5,603 nt of DNA from Methanobacteriota archaeon (GTDB taxonomy: Archaea > Thermoplasmatota > Thermoplasmata > RBG-16-68-12). The DNA lies in NCBI GenBank assembly GCA_005878665.1, contig VBLR01000058.1, positions 1-5,603 on the forward strand, in the 5' to 3' direction. Under the pieces are notes generated by a model. It saw nothing but the letters and a program-made list of their open reading frames with translations. It searched no databases and was not told the DNA's origin. A program made the position numbers and the translations under genes. This document shows, piece by piece, positions 5,556-5,603 of the stretch; position 1 is the first letter of the stretch, and each line of letters starts with the position of its first letter.

Positions 5556-5603
5556 GTGAAGCGGGTTTCTCGGAGTGCCTTGGCCGCCGTGGTACTCCTC
5601 GTG
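5556..5603 (+). CDS. Start of a divergent, probably exported protein (runs off right edge)
   Basis: Sixteen codons from GTG 5556 to the window end are open and read MKRVSRSALAAVVLLV. A basic N-terminus (Lys2, Arg3, Arg6) followed by a rising hydrophobic run is typical of a signal peptide or first membrane helix. AGGA at 5543-5546 could serve as a ribosome site, though its nine-base spacing is slightly long. An in-frame GTG at 5535 would add seven residues but lies before the initiation point predicted from the TATA element, so 5556 is favoured. The product is unknown; too little is present to assign a family. It is transcribed away from the liv operon and shares its upstream region. Confidence 0.5.
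   Translation, partial: MKRVSRSALAAVVLLV

Noticed and set aside
5430..5559. Possible 42-codon plus-strand ORF in the divergent region (starts MQRWNGTSCKRW)
   Set aside because: Its frame runs open from inside livH, it spans the BRE/TATA element, has no ribosome site, and its end overlaps the start of the next gene; probably chance.

Overview
The window carries a complete high-affinity branched-chain amino acid-type ABC importer (Liv/HAAT family), all on the minus strand. It is flanked by the 5' part of an unrecognised gene on the left and the first codons of a divergent gene on the right. The DNA is GC-rich with strong G/C preference at third codon positions. The host is probably an archaeon: promoter-like elements are BRE/TATA type rather than -35/-10, the substrate-binding protein has an uncleaved membrane anchor instead of a bacterial lipobox cysteine, and the LivM N-terminal motif (NLEYGYAGQPNLGKV) resembles the archaeal form of the family as I remember it. 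A high-GC Thermoplasmatota-like euryarchaeon would fit, but that lineage is a guess.

Layout, following transcription from right to left: livH permease (5316 to 4309), livM permease (4307 to 3228), substrate-binding protein (3191 to 1908), livG ATPase (1905 to 1126), livF ATPase (1124 to 408). Gaps are 1, 36, 2 and 1 bases, so this is one operon with tight translational coupling. The only larger gap, before the binding-protein gene, holds its own Shine-Dalgarno and a good TATA-like element that overlaps the livM stop codon. After livF there is a 69-base gap, then a minus-strand gene starting at 338 that runs off the left edge. I see no T-rich terminator in that gap, so the left gene may be co-transcribed or use a weak promoter of its own.

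The 239 bases from 5317 to 5555 form a divergent control region. They contain a candidate livH promoter, three inverted repeats of the same 5-4-5 geometry, and a good BRE+TATA for a plus-strand gene starting at GTG 5556 whose first residues look like a signal peptide. The proteins would work as a standard importer: the anchored binding protein captures substrate outside the membrane, LivH/LivM form the channel, and LivG/LivF hydrolyse ATP. The sequence does not fix the substrate; branched-chain amino acids are the default, with other amino acids, amides or urea possible.

I did not find a clearly new system. The points most worth a second look are the total absence of cysteine from all five transporter proteins, the repeat cluster in the divergent control region, the internal promoter for the binding protein, and the unrecognised Trp-rich left protein.
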